Assembly (NCBI RefSeq): GCF_002939475.1
Contig: NZ_PKFQ01000001.1
Span: forward strand, 4,461,001-4,525,000
Source of the DNA: Streptomyces cinnamoneus
GTDB lineage: Bacteria; Actinomycetota; Actinomycetes; Streptomycetales; Streptomycetaceae
DNA: 64,000 nt
Reading direction: 5' to 3'
Position numbers and translations under genes: made by a program. The notes below the pieces were generated by a model that had not been told where the DNA came from, did not search any database, and saw nothing but the letters and a program-made list of their open reading frames with translations. Shown piece by piece: positions 15,722 to 23,460 of the stretch (position 1 is its first letter; each line of letters starts with the position of its first letter).

Positions 15722-15739
15722 TTGTAAGAGTGTGACCGG
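15722..15739 (+). promoter_or_regulatory. class-II conserved element
   Basis: TTGTAAGAGTGTGACCGG, right after the upstream stop codon and overlapping the 5' strand of hammerhead HH6, the same arrangement as at 9872. Confidence 0.5.
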
Positions 15740-15792
15740 CGAAACCTCCGAAGGGAGGTCGTCGCGGGGTGGCGCCCGCGGCCTGACGAGCC
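15738..15792 (+). ncRNA. type-II hammerhead ribozyme HH6
   Basis: GGC-GAAAC (15738-15745), stem III ACCTCC/GGAGGT with GAAG loop, predicted cleavage after C15760, 8-bp stem I (GTCGCGGG/CCCGCGGC) with loop GTGGCG, CTGACGA (15783-15789) and GCC with no extra base. The loop GGTGGC could pair with GCCACC just 3' of the core. Confidence 0.85.
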
Positions 15793-15818
15793 AGCCACCA
15801 ACAAGCAAGGAGACACAC

Positions 15819-16439
15819 ATGGCCAGCGACCTGCTGATCGAGCGCCTCGACAGCACCGACCCGCGCCACCGAGCGGCGGACCCCTGGACGACCACCTACG
15901 CGGTCACCGGCAGGCGGATCACCGGCACCGTCGAGGTCGCTCCCCGGTTCAACGCACACGGCTGGGAGTTCATGCCGACCGACCTGCACGTGGCCTACGG
16001 CTGGGACAAGTACAGCCGCCACGTGGGCACCCTCCACGTGAACGGCATCCAGCTCGAAGGCGCGCTGCACATGTCCACGAAGACGCCGCCCCGCTGGGCG
16101 CTGATCACGATCCGCCGCGTCACGGAGGGTTCGTACGGCGAAGCCCCTGACGCCACCCAGCGACGCAGCCGGGAGATCCTCCAGGCCGTGGTGCAGGCGC
16201 ACGTCGAGGACGAGCAGCACGCCTACGAGAAGGCCGCCCAGTACGCGCGGCACCTGCGGGCTGGTCGCCTCCATGAGCTCCGCGCCAGCGAGCGCGAGGC
16301 CCTGCGGGCACTTCGTGAGGCCCAGGCTGCGGTTCGCACCGCGAGCGCCCGCATCGACGAGCTCGAAGAGAACTTCGACTGGGTCCTCGGCCTGCATGCA
16401 CCCCAGCCCACCATCCCGGCCGTGCCGTTGGATGCCTGA
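15819..16439 (+). CDS. hypothetical phage protein with coiled-coil C-terminus
   Basis: 206 residues from ATG 15819 with AAGGAG upstream. The first 120 residues look beta-rich; the last 85 are a long Ala/Glu/Arg helix (REALRALREAQAAVRTASA). No recognised family. Confidence 0.6.
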   Translation: MASDLLIERLDSTDPRHRAADPWTTTYAVTGRRITGTVEVAPRFNAHGWEFMPTDLHVAYGWDKYSRHVGTLHVNGIQLEGALHMSTKTPPRWALITIRRVTEGSYGEAPDATQRRSREILQAVVQAHVEDEQHAYEKAAQYARHLRAGRLHELRASEREALRALREAQAAVRTASARIDELEENFDWVLGLHAPQPTIPAVPLDA

Positions 16440-16454
16440 CCCCAGGAGACAGCA

Positions 16455-17027
16455 GTGACCACCGCGATCAAGATGCCCCGGCTCATCGGACTCTCCGGTC
16501 TCGCCCAGTCCGGCAAGGACTCCGCGGCTGGCTTCCTCGCCGATCAGGGCTGGAAGCGCCGCGCCTTCGCCGACCCGCTCCGCCAGATGCTGTACTCGCT
16601 CGACCCGCTCGTGCCCAGCCCGAACGGCGACTGGCCCATGCGCCTGCGGGCCGCCATCGACACGCTTGGCTGGGACAAGGCGAAGATCCAGATCCCCGAG
16701 GTCCGCGTGCTCCTCCAGCGCCTCGGCACGGATGCCGGCCGGGCCACCCTCGGCGAGACCGTGTGGGTCGACCAGATGTTCCGTCAGCGGGCCTCGTGGG
16801 GGCCGACCGTCATCACCGACTGCCGCTTTCCGAACGAGGCCGACGCGGTGAAGAAGCACGGCGGCCTGGTCGTCCAGATCGTCCGGCAGAACCAGAAGCT
16901 CATCCAGGACTCCGGTCACGTCAGCGAGCAGGCGCTCGCCGGATATCCCTTCGACGTCACGATCCTGAACAGCGGCACCCTGGCGGAGCTCGGCGACAGC
17001 ATCCGCGCGGTTGCGGCACGAATGTAA
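16455..17027 (+). CDS. deoxynucleoside monophosphate kinase-like P-loop protein
   Basis: 190 residues from GTG 16455. It has a P-loop GLAQSGKD (residues 15-22), then the RRAFADPLR pattern, and later TDCRFPNEADAV, the order seen in T4 gp1-type dNMP kinases found in many phages. These enzymes phosphorylate dNMPs to feed phage DNA synthesis. Length is at the short end of the family. Confident for the fold, less so for the exact substrate. Confidence 0.75.
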   Translation: MTTAIKMPRLIGLSGLAQSGKDSAAGFLADQGWKRRAFADPLRQMLYSLDPLVPSPNGDWPMRLRAAIDTLGWDKAKIQIPEVRVLLQRLGTDAGRATLGETVWVDQMFRQRASWGPTVITDCRFPNEADAVKKHGGLVVQIVRQNQKLIQDSGHVSEQALAGYPFDVTILNSGTLAELGDSIRAVAARM

Positions 17028-17030
17028 GAG

Positions 17031-17059
17031 TTGATTCGACCGATCCATCGAGATAGTGT
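17031..17059 (+). promoter_or_regulatory. promoter before late-early gene group
   Basis: TTGATT (17031-17036) and TAGTGT (17054-17059) with 17 bp between them. The -35 is inside TGTAAGAGTTGATT and the -10 starts a second conserved element ATAGTGTGACTAG (17053-17065), so both element forms overlap one promoter. Confidence 0.6.
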
Positions 17060-17083
17060 GACTAGCGAAGAAAGGGGTCCCCC

Positions 17084-17533
17084 TTGACCAGCACAAACAC
17101 CCTCGTTCGCACCCCTGCGATCCTGGACCAACTGCCCATCGGTACGGAGGTCCAGGACTCGGACGGCGACAGCGGGACCAAGACCGCCGACGGCTTCACC
17201 GTCCCCGGCTGGAAGACCCCGTTGGACGCCGACTGGTTCAACTACCCCGTGACCGTCCTCAACCCGACGCCGGCCACCTCCAACCTCGTCGCTGACCTGT
17301 CCAGCGAGCTCAACCTGCACACCGTGCTCGAAGAGCTCCGACAGCTCCTCGACAAAGCCGAGGCGATGTACCAGCGCCAGGACGCCGCGATCGAGGCACT
17401 GGCCAGCCGGCCCGGTCTCAACACCGCCAAGATCGAGCGGCTCGAAGCCCGCTACGACCGCGAGGCCGCCCGGATGCTCGATGAGGTCCTCTCTGTCATC
17501 GAGACGCTCACCGACCGCCGGAGCGGCCCGTGA
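17084..17533 (+). CDS. hypothetical coiled-coil protein
   Basis: 149 residues from TTG 17084 after GAAAGGGG. Short beta-rich N-terminus, then a helical C-terminal half (LHTVLEELRQLLDKAEAMY). No known family; overlaps the next gene. Confidence 0.58.
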   Translation: MTSTNTLVRTPAILDQLPIGTEVQDSDGDSGTKTADGFTVPGWKTPLDADWFNYPVTVLNPTPATSNLVADLSSELNLHTVLEELRQLLDKAEAMYQRQDAAIEALASRPGLNTAKIERLEARYDREAARMLDEVLSVIETLTDRRSGP

Positions 17534-17958
17534 GGCTGACGCCCCGCAAGGAGGAAGTCTCCGCGATCAAGGCCGTCCTGGAGTCGCCCGACTTCGACAA
17601 CGCCGACCAGATGGCCAAGGCGGTCATCAAGGAAGTCGGCGAGGTCCTCCAGATGCGCGATTGGTACGCCCTCGTCCACACCTGGAAGGACGGCAGCCGC
17701 GGCCTGAACTTCGGTCCCTTCGCCAACGAGGCCGAGATCAAGACCTTCGCCTCGAAGATCGCCATCGGGGGCACGGGCAAGGTCGTCAAGCTCTACAGCC
17801 CCGGCGTCATGCTCGCCAATGTGAACGGCAAGAAGGGCTGGACCGGCTACTGCCAGGACCCCGACTGCGGCCACGCCCCCGCCAACCACTCTGCCGTGAG
17901 CGCCGCTCGCGGTGCCTGCCACATCCCCACCTGCCCCTGCGGGCAGTTCCGAAAGTAG
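17530..17958 (+). CDS. hypothetical protein with C-terminal Cys cluster
   Basis: 142 residues from GTG 17530 (GTGA overlap). It ends with CQDPDCGH ... CHIPTCPCG, a likely zinc-binding module. Function unknown. Confidence 0.6.
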   Translation: MRLTPRKEEVSAIKAVLESPDFDNADQMAKAVIKEVGEVLQMRDWYALVHTWKDGSRGLNFGPFANEAEIKTFASKIAIGGTGKVVKLYSPGVMLANVNGKKGWTGYCQDPDCGHAPANHSAVSAARGACHIPTCPCGQFRK

Positions 17959-17973
17959 ACGGAGGAACCGGCT

Positions 17974-18210
17974 ATGACGGCAAAGACCGTCGACTTCAGG
18001 GCCTGCCCGTGCGGGTCGAAGCGCGCCTACGAAGACCCCCGAGATGCCGCCAAGGCGCTCGGCAAGGCCCAGGCCAAGCGCTCCAGGATCGCCGACCGCC
18101 GGGGCACCGGCCGAGGCATCCGCCACGAGAGCCGCACCTACCAGTGCGACTACGGCATGTACCACCTCACCTCCCAGTCCCGCACCCAGTACCTGGGGGT
18201 CGCCGCTTGA
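17974..18210 (+). CDS. small Cys-containing protein
   Basis: 78 residues from ATG 17974 after GGAGGAA. CPCGSKRAYE at the start and CDYGMYHLTS near the end are the visible Cys sites; the middle is basic. Could bind nucleic acid. Confidence 0.58.
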   Translation: MTAKTVDFRACPCGSKRAYEDPRDAAKALGKAQAKRSRIADRRGTGRGIRHESRTYQCDYGMYHLTSQSRTQYLGVAA

Positions 18211-18467
18211 GCCCCACCGAGGCCGCCCTGGCCAACGGCTGGAGTTGGGTCCTTGGGGTCAGTGGCGAACAGACCTGCTGCTACCCGGCCGGCACCACGC
18301 TGCCGCCGGAGACCGCCGAGGAAGCCCTCGCAGAGATCGCCTGGCGGCTCGGCCTCGCGCGGCCCGACGTGGAGCAGATCCTCGACCGGATCGACCAGCT
18401 CCGCCGCGACTACCGCACCGCTCTCCGCGCCGCCGTCCTCATCACCCACGGCCCGGACGCCGGATGA
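18207..18467 (+). CDS. hypothetical small protein
   Basis: 86 residues from TTG 18207 in a TTGA overlap with the previous gene; it ends overlapping the excisionase start. Two Cys near residue 23. No known family. Confidence 0.5.
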   Translation: MSPTEAALANGWSWVLGVSGEQTCCYPAGTTLPPETAEEALAEIAWRLGLARPDVEQILDRIDQLRRDYRTALRAAVLITHGPDAG

Positions 18468-18643
18468 AGGGCGGCAGTAACAGCCTCCTCACCCCGGCCG
18501 AAGTCGCCGACTGGCTCAAGGTCAGCGAGATCACCGTCAAGAACAAGTACCGAACCTGGGGCCTTCCAGCACAGAAGGTCGGCAGGCTGCTGCGCTTTCG
18601 CGAGCGCGACATCGTGACCTACCTCGACAGCAGATACGGGTAG
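18464..18643 (+). CDS. xis: excisionase-type HTH protein
   Basis: 59 residues from ATG 18464. It has the MerR-like excisionase pattern: LLTPAEVADWLKVSEITVKN, then GLPAQKVGRLLRF and a final YLDSRYG. Such proteins bind beside attP or attL/attR and turn the integrase reaction toward excision. It lies 44 bp upstream of the integrase, the classical arrangement, and shares its transcript. Confidence 0.82.
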   Translation: MKGGSNSLLTPAEVADWLKVSEITVKNKYRTWGLPAQKVGRLLRFRERDIVTYLDSRYG

Positions 18644-18687
18644 CTCCAAGCAGGCCGCACCGCCCCACCGACACAGAAAGGGGCCAC

Positions 18688-19968
18688 GTGGCCACCGTCT
18701 TTCAGCCCTGCAAAGAAGAAGAGCAGGATCGTTTCTATCCCTGCACGAAGGCCCGCTGCGGCCACAAGTGGCTCGTCCGCTACCGGGAGCCGGGCGGCCG
18801 GTCCGGGAGACAGCGCGAGAAGAGCTTCGCCAAGAAGACCGGGCCCGACGGCGCTGACGCCTTCGCCAGCAAGGTCGAGCACGACAAGGGCATGGGCGTC
18901 TACCTCGACCCCCAGCGGGGCGCCATCACCCTCCGGGCCTACGCCAAGGAGTGGCTGGAGCGGCAGATCCTCGCGGAGGGCACCTTCCGGAACTACGAAG
19001 GCTTCATCCGAAACCACCTGATACCGCACCTCGGGCGCAAGACCCTGGCCGGCCTCGCCCAGAGCGACTTCGAGCGGTTCGTCGCCACCCTCCACCGCAA
19101 GGGCGAGGGCATGGCCGCCTCGACGATCAACGACCGCATGAACATCCCGATCGCGATGCTCGAAGCGGCGATCGTCGAGAAGCGCATCTCCGAGAACCCG
19201 GCCAAGGGCGTCAAGATCCCCCGGACGAGCAGTATCGCCGTCGACGAGGACGAGATCCCCACCCTCGAAGAAGTCGATCTCCTCGGCAAGCACATCTCCC
19301 CGCAGTACCGCCTGACGGTCTACCTCATGGCGGGGGCCGGGCTACGGCCAAGCGAAGCTCTCGCCTTCGCCTGTGAATGCCGCCGCACCGAGTTCATTCG
19401 AATCCGCTGGCAGGTCAGCGCGAAGGCGAGCCGCGGCGACAGCCGAACCAGGTTCGTTCCGCTGAAGCACCGCGCGGAAGGCGAGTACCGGGATATCCCG
19501 ATCGCCCCGTTCCTGGACGAGGAGATCGACGCCCACGAGGAGCAGTGGGCGCCCATCCCGGTCGCCTTCAAGGACAAGGCTGGTAAGGACAGGGAGCTCG
19601 AAGTCTTCTTCGCCCCGCGCGAGCGGGGCAAGGGCACCATGCCCACGGCCAACACCTTCGGCTACCACTTCAAGAAGGCATGCATCGCGGCCGGGCTCGT
19701 CGACTCGAACGGCAAGCCGAAGTACACCCCGCACGCTCTGCGACATTTCTTCGCCTCGACCGCCCTCGCGAACGGAATTCCTATCCACGAGGTCTCCCGA
19801 TGGCTCGGACACAAGTCCATCAAGATCACCGTGGACACCTACGGACACCTCGTCCCGGGTGCCTGGCACCGCTGCCGCGAGGTCATGCAGGCCGCCATGC
19901 GGCCGGTACCGTTGGACCTGGATCGGCCGGCACCCGGCGGTGCCGACGACTACGGCCCTGCCGCGTAG
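18688..19968 (+). CDS. int: tyrosine integrase, prophage A
   Basis: 426 residues from GTG 18688. An Arg/Lys-rich N-terminal arm with Cys residues is followed by a SAM-like core-binding domain (YAKEWLERQILAEGTFRNYEGF). The catalytic domain shows Arg in GLRPSEAL, His-x-x-Arg in HALRHFF, His in WLGHKS and Tyr in VDTYGHLVPG. It integrates or excises the phage at the att site expected directly downstream, where a dense repeat cluster lies. Gene order xis-int-att at the prophage edge fits Streptomyces temperate elements. Confidence 0.92.
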   Translation: MATVFQPCKEEEQDRFYPCTKARCGHKWLVRYREPGGRSGRQREKSFAKKTGPDGADAFASKVEHDKGMGVYLDPQRGAITLRAYAKEWLERQILAEGTFRNYEGFIRNHLIPHLGRKTLAGLAQSDFERFVATLHRKGEGMAASTINDRMNIPIAMLEAAIVEKRISENPAKGVKIPRTSSIAVDEDEIPTLEEVDLLGKHISPQYRLTVYLMAGAGLRPSEALAFACECRRTEFIRIRWQVSAKASRGDSRTRFVPLKHRAEGEYRDIPIAPFLDEEIDAHEEQWAPIPVAFKDKAGKDRELEVFFAPRERGKGTMPTANTFGYHFKKACIAAGLVDSNGKPKYTPHALRHFFASTALANGIPIHEVSRWLGHKSIKITVDTYGHLVPGAWHRCREVMQAAMRPVPLDLDRPAPGGADDYGPAA

Positions 19969-19970
19969 CT

Positions 19971-20240
19971 GTGCTGACCTGTTCCGACGGTGCTGATTCC
20001 GTGCTGACTTGGACCCTCAGAATTGACGTTTCTGCAGGTCACAGCGTTGTGGTGGAAGTTCCGCTTCAACGTGTGATGAGTGACATAGCACGCCACTCCT
20101 GATCTGGCAAACGCGCAGGTCAGAGGGGGTCCCTCCCTTCGGGGGTGGACCCCCTTTTCATTCCCGTGCTGACTTGGTGCTGACCTGGAAGCACCCCCCA
20201 TCACCCCCCAGAACCCCTTCCGTGCTGACTTGGTGCTGAC
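19971..20240. repeat. GTGCTGAC repeat cluster, probable att/integrase arm sites
   Basis: GTGCTGAC (or one-base variant) occurs at 19971, 19990, 20001, 20166, 20177, 20222 and 20233. Three pairs have an 11-bp period (19990/20001, 20166/20177, 20222/20233), one helical turn, as expected of integrase arm-type sites. A core att site would lie between about 20010 and 20160. No tRNA 3' end is recognisable there. The segment contains no gene. Confidence 0.55.
20125..20158 (+). terminator. intrinsic terminator downstream of integrase
   Basis: GGGGGTCC (20125-20132) pairs with GGACCCCC (20147-20154), with an inner stem, followed by TTTT. It stops integrase transcription at the prophage edge. Confidence 0.85.
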
Positions 20241-20272
20241 CATCCGAACGGGTGATGGGCGCGGCGCTGACC

Positions 20273-20569
20273 TCAGCGGGGCTTTCGGTGTCGGCCCGTG
20301 CCTGGCGCCAGCGGCTGTCGCGCTGGGCTCGGCGTAGTCGAGGGGGACGTCTGGGCCTCGGGGTACAGGATGCGCTTGGCCTCTGCGAGGCTGGCCGCGA
20401 AGGCGTACGGCTCCCAGGAGTAGCCGTTCCATCGCTCGATGGCCCGCGGGGCGTCGGGGTTCAGGTGCGCCCCTCTGGGGCCGTCGCCGGTGACGATGGG
20501 GACAGCGCGAAGCCGGCCGATCTTCGCTTCACGGCGCTCCGCCCACTCCTCCAGTGGCTCGTCGTTCAT
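20273..20569 (-). CDS. DUF6087-like small protein
   Basis: 98 residues. The pattern EEWAERREAKIGRLRAVPIV ... GPRGAHLNPDAPRAIERWNG resembles DUF6087 proteins of Streptomyces; function unknown. Last gene of the leftward accessory cassette, 9 bp after the MurF-like gene. It ends close to the att repeat cluster. Confidence 0.65.
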   Translation of the reverse strand: MNDEPLEEWAERREAKIGRLRAVPIVTGDGPRGAHLNPDAPRAIERWNGYSWEPYAFAASLAEAKRILYPEAQTSPSTTPSPARQPLAPGTGRHRKPR

Positions 20570-20578
20570 CCTGCCAAC

Positions 20579-20956
20579 CTAGTGGTCCCCGAGCCCTGTG
20601 ACGGGCTGTCCGGTGAGACGCTGGGCGATCTGCCAGAGCATGCCGCCTCGTGAGGCTTTCATGAGCACCTTGTCGCCGGGCACGAGGATCTTTTCCAGGA
20701 AGTCGGCGGCGGTCTCGTTGTCAGCAACGAGGGCAAGGTTGGGTACGCCGGCCGCGCCCGCGTGGAGGACGAGTTGCTTCACGTTGGGGCTGTTGCCGAC
20801 ACCGAGCAGGATCTCGACTCCTTGCTCGGCTGCGTAGCGCCCGATCTCGCGATGGGCCTCAAGCGAGTCGTCGCCCAGTTCGAGCATCTCTCCGAGTACG
20901 GCGATCGTCCGGCCGCCGTCGGCCGGGCGCGTTCCGCCGTCTGCCTCGGTCATCAA
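20579..20956 (-). CDS. free-standing MurF C-terminal (glutamate ligase) domain
   Basis: 125 residues, about a quarter of a normal MurF. It shows the C-terminal Mur ligase pattern: RTIAVLGEMLELGDDS, HREIGRYAAEQGVE, then VPGDKVLMKASRGGMLW. The UDP-substrate and ATP-binding domains are absent, so it cannot act alone as a Mur ligase. It may be a remnant, or a partner that presents an amino acid or peptide to the ATP-grasp enzyme encoded two genes upstream. The ATG overlaps the C39 peptidase stop, so it is expressed as part of the operon. Confidence 0.75.
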   Translation of the reverse strand: MMTEADGGTRPADGGRTIAVLGEMLELGDDSLEAHREIGRYAAEQGVEILLGVGNSPNVKQLVLHAGAAGVPNLALVADNETAADFLEKILVPGDKVLMKASRGGMLWQIAQRLTGQPVTGLGDH

Positions 20957-21498
20957 GAGTCTCCGTTGTTTAGGGGCGCGAAGGTGATCGCGCGTCCGGT
21001 GTATGAGTGGGAGAGGCGACTGAGCGGTACCTGGTCGTTCTCCTGGCCCCAGGCCGATGGGTCGCGGAAGTGGATGGTTGGGTCCGGGCCGCTCTCGTAG
21101 CCGCGAAGGATGACGAGGTGCCCGCCCTTGCGGCCGTCCTCGGGGAATTGCTCGGTCACGGACACGATGAGCGGAGCGTCGTCGAGGCGGCCGAGCAGAC
21201 CTTCAACGGGGACGGCTTCCGCCTGGGAGTGAATTCCGAGCTCGGTCGCCAGGTTCGCGATCCCCGCGTGAAGCGCTCCACGCGGGGTCAAAACCTCGTG
21301 CTTTACGGCGAGCTTCAGGAGTTCCGTCACCGTTGGTGCCTCGCACCCGTAGGCCAGCAAAACCATTCTCAGTGACGCCAGGCCGCACGCCCGGTTGGAC
21401 CACTCGATCCTGTCTCCCAGTGCCCATCCTCCGTGGTGATCCCATTCGGCGGGGGTGATGAGCTGTCGGCACATGGGGACTTCGTGGGCGCGCGGCAC
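20953..21498 (-). CDS. C39-type papain-fold cysteine peptidase
   Basis: 181 residues. The catalytic Cys38 lies in NRACGLASLRMVL, His127 in GGHLVILRGYE, and Asp146 in FRDPSAWG, the Cys-His-Asp order of the Peptidase_C39_2 type. There is no ABC transporter part and no signal peptide, so it acts in the cytoplasm. Related single-domain proteins process small peptides. In this operon it may trim or transfer a peptide made by the ATP-grasp enzyme. Start GTG 21498 with GGAG upstream. Confidence 0.72.
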   Translation of the reverse strand: MPRAHEVPMCRQLITPAEWDHHGGWALGDRIEWSNRACGLASLRMVLLAYGCEAPTVTELLKLAVKHEVLTPRGALHAGIANLATELGIHSQAEAVPVEGLLGRLDDAPLIVSVTEQFPEDGRKGGHLVILRGYESGPDPTIHFRDPSAWGQENDQVPLSRLSHSYTGRAITFAPLNNGDS

Positions 21499-21511
21499 AG
21501 TGGCATTGCTC

Positions 21512-22603
21512 CTACAGGGAGACGGCAGCCTCCCGCGTCACCGTGGTGCTGGAGAACACGGGAGTGGGCAGGGGGACATCGTACGGCGGCCGGGCCAGGG
21601 CCTCATGAAGCATCGCCAGCACGACATCCGTGTGCGTGAGCCCGACCATCGCCGCCCCGACCGCGAAGTTGCTGTCACGGGACATGCCCGGCGTGCTGTT
21701 GACCTCCAGCACGTACGCGTCGCCTTCCTCGGTGACGATGAAGTCGATGCGGGCCGAGCCGCGTAGTCCGATCCCATCCCACAGCGTCCGGGCATCCCTG
21801 GCGATCCGGTTCATCGCTACGGGCTCCAGCTCGGCGCTTCGGACGGTGACGGCGCCCTTCGAGTCCACGTCGAGCTTGGTGTCGGCGTCGTAGAACTCGG
21901 CATCGGTCGCCTCGGTGGTCAGCGGCGGGAAGACGATCACCGAGCCGCCCGGAAGCTCCAGCATTCCCACGGTCACGGGGGTACCGACGATGTAGTCCTC
22001 GACGAGCACCTCGTCACCGCTTTCGCCAGCGGCCTCCGATAGGGCGCGGGGCAGGTTGGCCGCGTCGCGGACGAGGCTCATGCCCACGCTGGACCCGCCG
22101 AAGGGCGGCTTCACCATGACGTCCCGGGTGCCCCAGTTCACCGGCCCGCCGGACCAGACGCGCCAACCGGGCGTCGGGACGCCGAGGGTCAGCATGACCC
22201 GCTTGCAGAGGATCTTGTCAGCGGCCACCGCGGATGCCTGTACCCCGCTGCCGCAGTAGGGCACGCGAAGGTAGTCGAGCAGGCCCTGAAGACGACCGTC
22301 CTCACCGTAGGGGCCGTGCAGGTTCGAGAGGGCCACGTCGTACGAGACCAGCTCCCTGATGAAGTCGGGCTGGGTGGGGTCCAGCACGTTCCACCGCGCG
22401 CCGAGCTCTTCGAGGGCCTCGCCCAGCGCGGTCACGGATCGCTGCTCGACTGGGCACTCGGAGTGGTAGAGCCTGTCTTCGGCGGACACCGGTCCGTAAA
22501 TGAGGGCGACGCCGAGGCCCTGCCGGCCTCGCCCCCACTCGCGGAGTTTCTCGGCGGCGTTCTGCGCCGCTTGCTTCGAGGTCGAGTCGAGAAAGACGGT
22601 CAT
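21512..22603 (-). CDS. D-Ala-D-Ala ligase-like ATP-grasp enzyme
   Basis: 363 residues, full length for the family. Clear Ddl motifs: LHGPYGEDGRLQG near residue 95, VPYCGSGVQASAVAADK near 114-130, the ATP-grasp MVKPPFGGSSVGMS, and metal-binding DFIVTEEGDAYVLEVNSTPGM. It joins two amino acids with ATP. The cell already has a Ddl for peptidoglycan, so this copy in an accessory operon beside a DapF-like epimerase probably makes another dipeptide. Stop and start overlap with dapF (ATGA). Confidence 0.85.
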   Translation of the reverse strand: MTVFLDSTSKQAAQNAAEKLREWGRGRQGLGVALIYGPVSAEDRLYHSECPVEQRSVTALGEALEELGARWNVLDPTQPDFIRELVSYDVALSNLHGPYGEDGRLQGLLDYLRVPYCGSGVQASAVAADKILCKRVMLTLGVPTPGWRVWSGGPVNWGTRDVMVKPPFGGSSVGMSLVRDAANLPRALSEAAGESGDEVLVEDYIVGTPVTVGMLELPGGSVIVFPPLTTEATDAEFYDADTKLDVDSKGAVTVRSAELEPVAMNRIARDARTLWDGIGLRGSARIDFIVTEEGDAYVLEVNSTPGMSRDSNFAVGAAMVGLTHTDVVLAMLHEALARPPYDVPLPTPVFSSTTVTREAAVSL

Positions 22604-23400
22604 GCGTATACCCCTTCGAAGGTCTGGGTGACCGGTCCGCCAACCCAGGCGGCCCGTTCCGGGCGGTCGTGGTGCGGGCGGACGGTGAGCGGTTCACCGG
22701 CCCGGTTGTGAACGGTGACCTCGCGCTTGGCGACGAGGCCGCGCATGGTGGCGACGACAACGGCTGCGACGGCCCCGCTGCCGCAGGAGAGCGTCTCGGC
22801 TTCGACACCGCGTTCGTAGGTGCGGATCTTGAGTGCCTGGCGGCCGAGGCGCTGGACGAAGTTGACGTTCGTGCCGATCGGCGCCACGTTCTTGTGGTGC
22901 CGAACGACTCGGCCGACCACTTCCGCGTGGATGGCGTCCACGTCGTCCACGACGGCGACGACGTGTTCCGTGCCGGTGTGCGCGCTGTCGAACCACGTTG
23001 GCCTGCCGTTGATGATCGTCTGTAAGACGCGGGGCTCGATGGCGCCCACTTCGGCTGTGACCCATACGGAGTTGGTGTCGACGGTTGCCTCGTGCAGGAC
23101 ACCTGCCATGCGAAGCTGCATCGTCCGGAAGCCCTGATCGCACTGGGCTGCCCACGCCGCACAGCGCAGCGCGTTGCCGCACATCGTGGCGACCGAGCCG
23201 TCCGCGTTGAAGCAGTCGACTTCGAGAACGGTCGGCTCATCGCTGACCCGGCTGCTGATGACAAGGCCGTCCGCACCGATGCCAGTACGTCTGGCGCAGA
23301 GGCGTTCGGCCTCCTTCGGCCACTCCCTTTTGTCGGCCGGGCCGAGGTCGGTAAGCAGGACGAAGTCGTTGCCGGCCCCGTGAATCTTGCGGAAGCGCAT
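22600..23400 (-). CDS. diaminopimelate epimerase-like protein
   Basis: 266 residues, normal DapF size. Both catalytic cysteines are in place: Cys74 in ATMCGNALRC and Cys206 in AETLSCGSGA. GAGNDFVLL and IGADGL also fit. DapF interconverts LL- and meso-diaminopimelate without cofactor. This is probably a second, specialised copy, since housekeeping dapF would not sit in a regulated accessory operon. The substrate may be another amino acid. ATG 23400 follows GAGGAG. Confidence 0.85.
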   Translation of the reverse strand: MRFRKIHGAGNDFVLLTDLGPADKREWPKEAERLCARRTGIGADGLVISSRVSDEPTVLEVDCFNADGSVATMCGNALRCAAWAAQCDQGFRTMQLRMAGVLHEATVDTNSVWVTAEVGAIEPRVLQTIINGRPTWFDSAHTGTEHVVAVVDDVDAIHAEVVGRVVRHHKNVAPIGTNVNFVQRLGRQALKIRTYERGVEAETLSCGSGAVAAVVVATMRGLVAKREVTVHNRAGEPLTVRPHHDRPERAAWVGGPVTQTFEGVYA

Positions 23401-23460
23401 GGCGAAGCTCCTCGCGGCGTGAGGTGAGAAGGGTCGAGAGATACTCGGATGCGTTTTGGG

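Noticed and set aside
7749..17067. Conserved AAGAGT elements as a CRISPR array
   Set aside because: Spacing is irregular, copies lie in front of genes on both strands, and no cas genes are present.
20010..20160. tRNA gene or tRNA 3' end as att site
   Set aside because: Looked for an acceptor/T-arm pattern on both strands and saw none convincing.
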